The translations under genes were made by a program, and so were the position numbers. 49,348 nt of DNA, taken from positions 1-49,348 of the forward strand of contig PQAH01000045.1 in NCBI GenBank assembly GCA_003105195.1. Reading direction: 5' to 3'. Position 1 is the stretch's first letter. Each line of letters starts with the position of its first letter. This document shows, in pieces, positions 49,042 to 49,348 of this stretch. Origin of the DNA: Bradyrhizobiaceae bacterium (lineage in GTDB: Bacteria; Pseudomonadota; Alphaproteobacteria; Rhizobiales; Xanthobacteraceae). The notes beneath the pieces are model-generated. The model saw nothing but the letters and a program-made list of their open reading frames with translations, did no database searches and was not told the DNA's origin.

Positions 49042-49348
49042 CCGACAGGAAGACTCTGTCCGCGCGCCTGAAGGAGCCCGGCCTGATCTCGGCGCCGGGC
49101 GTGTTCGACATGATCTCGGCGCGCATCGCCGACGCCATGGGCTTCGATGCGCTCTACATGACGGGCTATGGCACGGTCGCCTCGCATCTCGGGCTGCCCG
49201 ACGCGGGGCTCGCGAGCTACACCGAGATGGTCTCGCGCGTGCGCCAGATCGCGCAGGGTACCGCGACGCCGCTGATCGCCGACGGCGACACCGGCTATGG
49301 CGGGCTGCTCAACATCGACTTCACGGTGCGCGGCTACGAGGCCGCCGG
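49038..49348 (+). CDS. Isocitrate lyase/PEP mutase family protein (partial, cut by window end)
   Basis: 103 residues are visible from ATG 49038. PGVFDMISARIADAMGFDALYMTGYG and PLIADGDTGYGG, with the metal-binding aspartates, match the PEP mutase/isocitrate lyase superfamily. The catalytic loop that would separate lyases from other members lies beyond the window. It overlaps the MaoC gene by four bases, placing it in the same operon, and is a distinct branch from the PrpB-like protein at 25568-26497. Confidence 0.85.
   Translation, partial: MTDRKTLSARLKEPGLISAPGVFDMISARIADAMGFDALYMTGYGTVASHLGLPDAGLASYTEMVSRVRQIAQGTATPLIADGDTGYGGLLNIDFTVRGYEAA

Noticed and set aside
1-49348. CRISPR arrays, rRNA genes, riboswitches and complete insertion sequences
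   Set aside because: No regularly spaced repeats, rRNA-like sequence or aptamer-like conserved cores were seen; the only mobile trace is the transposase remnant at 17613-17810.

Overview
The window comes from a GC-rich alphaproteobacterium. Evidence for this is the proteobacterial PmtA-type methyltransferase, the DUF6494 protein, the paired branched-chain-type ABC transporters beside MmgE/PrpD and citryl-CoA lyase genes, and an intergenic palindrome at 36951-37003 that resembles the GCGCATG...CATGCGC elements common in Hyphomicrobiales and relatives. The genus cannot be named from the sequence. Almost all DNA is coding, with many ATGA/GTGA start-stop overlaps.

Region 1 (1-6130) is housekeeping: a left-edge partial gene (possibly fliK), mnmA, a PmtA-like methyltransferase, a translationally coupled lemA/DUF2207 pair, an FAH-superfamily hydratase and a DUF6494 gene.

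Region 2 (6143-17290) is the most unusual part. The minus strand carries, in transcription order: a radical SAM/SPASM enzyme (15805-14333); a 60-residue peptide that ends in a Cys-Cys and four serines spaced every third residue (14238-14056); a second radical SAM/SPASM enzyme (13935-12421); two tandemly duplicated radical SAM enzymes (12437-10270); a GT4 glycosyltransferase (10245-8617); and, behind their own promoter, two trypsin-fold serine proteases flanking a small beta-sandwich-like protein (8477-6143). Diverging on the plus strand are a 156-aa protein with a glycine-rich tail and two GDLVA motifs and a coupled 9-cysteine protein. An ATC-hydrolase-like gene follows. I read this as a candidate, possibly undescribed, ribosomally made and post-translationally modified peptide (RiPP) system. 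Four radical SAM genes, a glycosyltransferase and two proteases around one precursor-sized ORF is the main finding. The product and substrate assignments are inference.

Region 3 (17432-36778) begins with a tRNA-Met (CAT) with a near-consensus promoter and an IS481-type transposase remnant. A catabolic block follows. It contains an extended SDR, a lactonase-like metallo-beta-lactamase protein, PrpF, an OYE/FadH-type flavoprotein, a TcuA-like dehydrogenase, a GntR/FCD regulator, a PrpB-like lyase, an aldehyde dehydrogenase, a complete Liv-type ABC transporter, a 3-hydroxyisobutyrate-dehydrogenase-like enzyme and two divergent MmgE/PrpD genes. Four copies of a palindrome GTCAAC(T/A)GTTGAC sit on the promoters of this block, each containing the TTGAC of a -35 box. 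This suggests one repressed regulon, probably under the GntR protein, for import and breakdown of a tricarboxylate-like acid.

Region 4 (36779-49348) starts with two long intergenic inverted repeats. A second Liv-type ABC operon with a terminal SDR then reads leftward, followed by a LacI-family regulator and a rightward acyl-CoA operon: acyl-CoA dehydrogenase, acyl-CoA ligase, citryl-CoA lyase-like, thioesterase, enoyl-CoA hydratase, MaoC hydratase and a partial isocitrate lyase/PEP mutase-family gene cut by the window end. Two matching LacI-type operators (CGAAAACGRTTTCG) lie just downstream of the -10 boxes of the transport and catabolic operons, tying both to the LacI protein between them.
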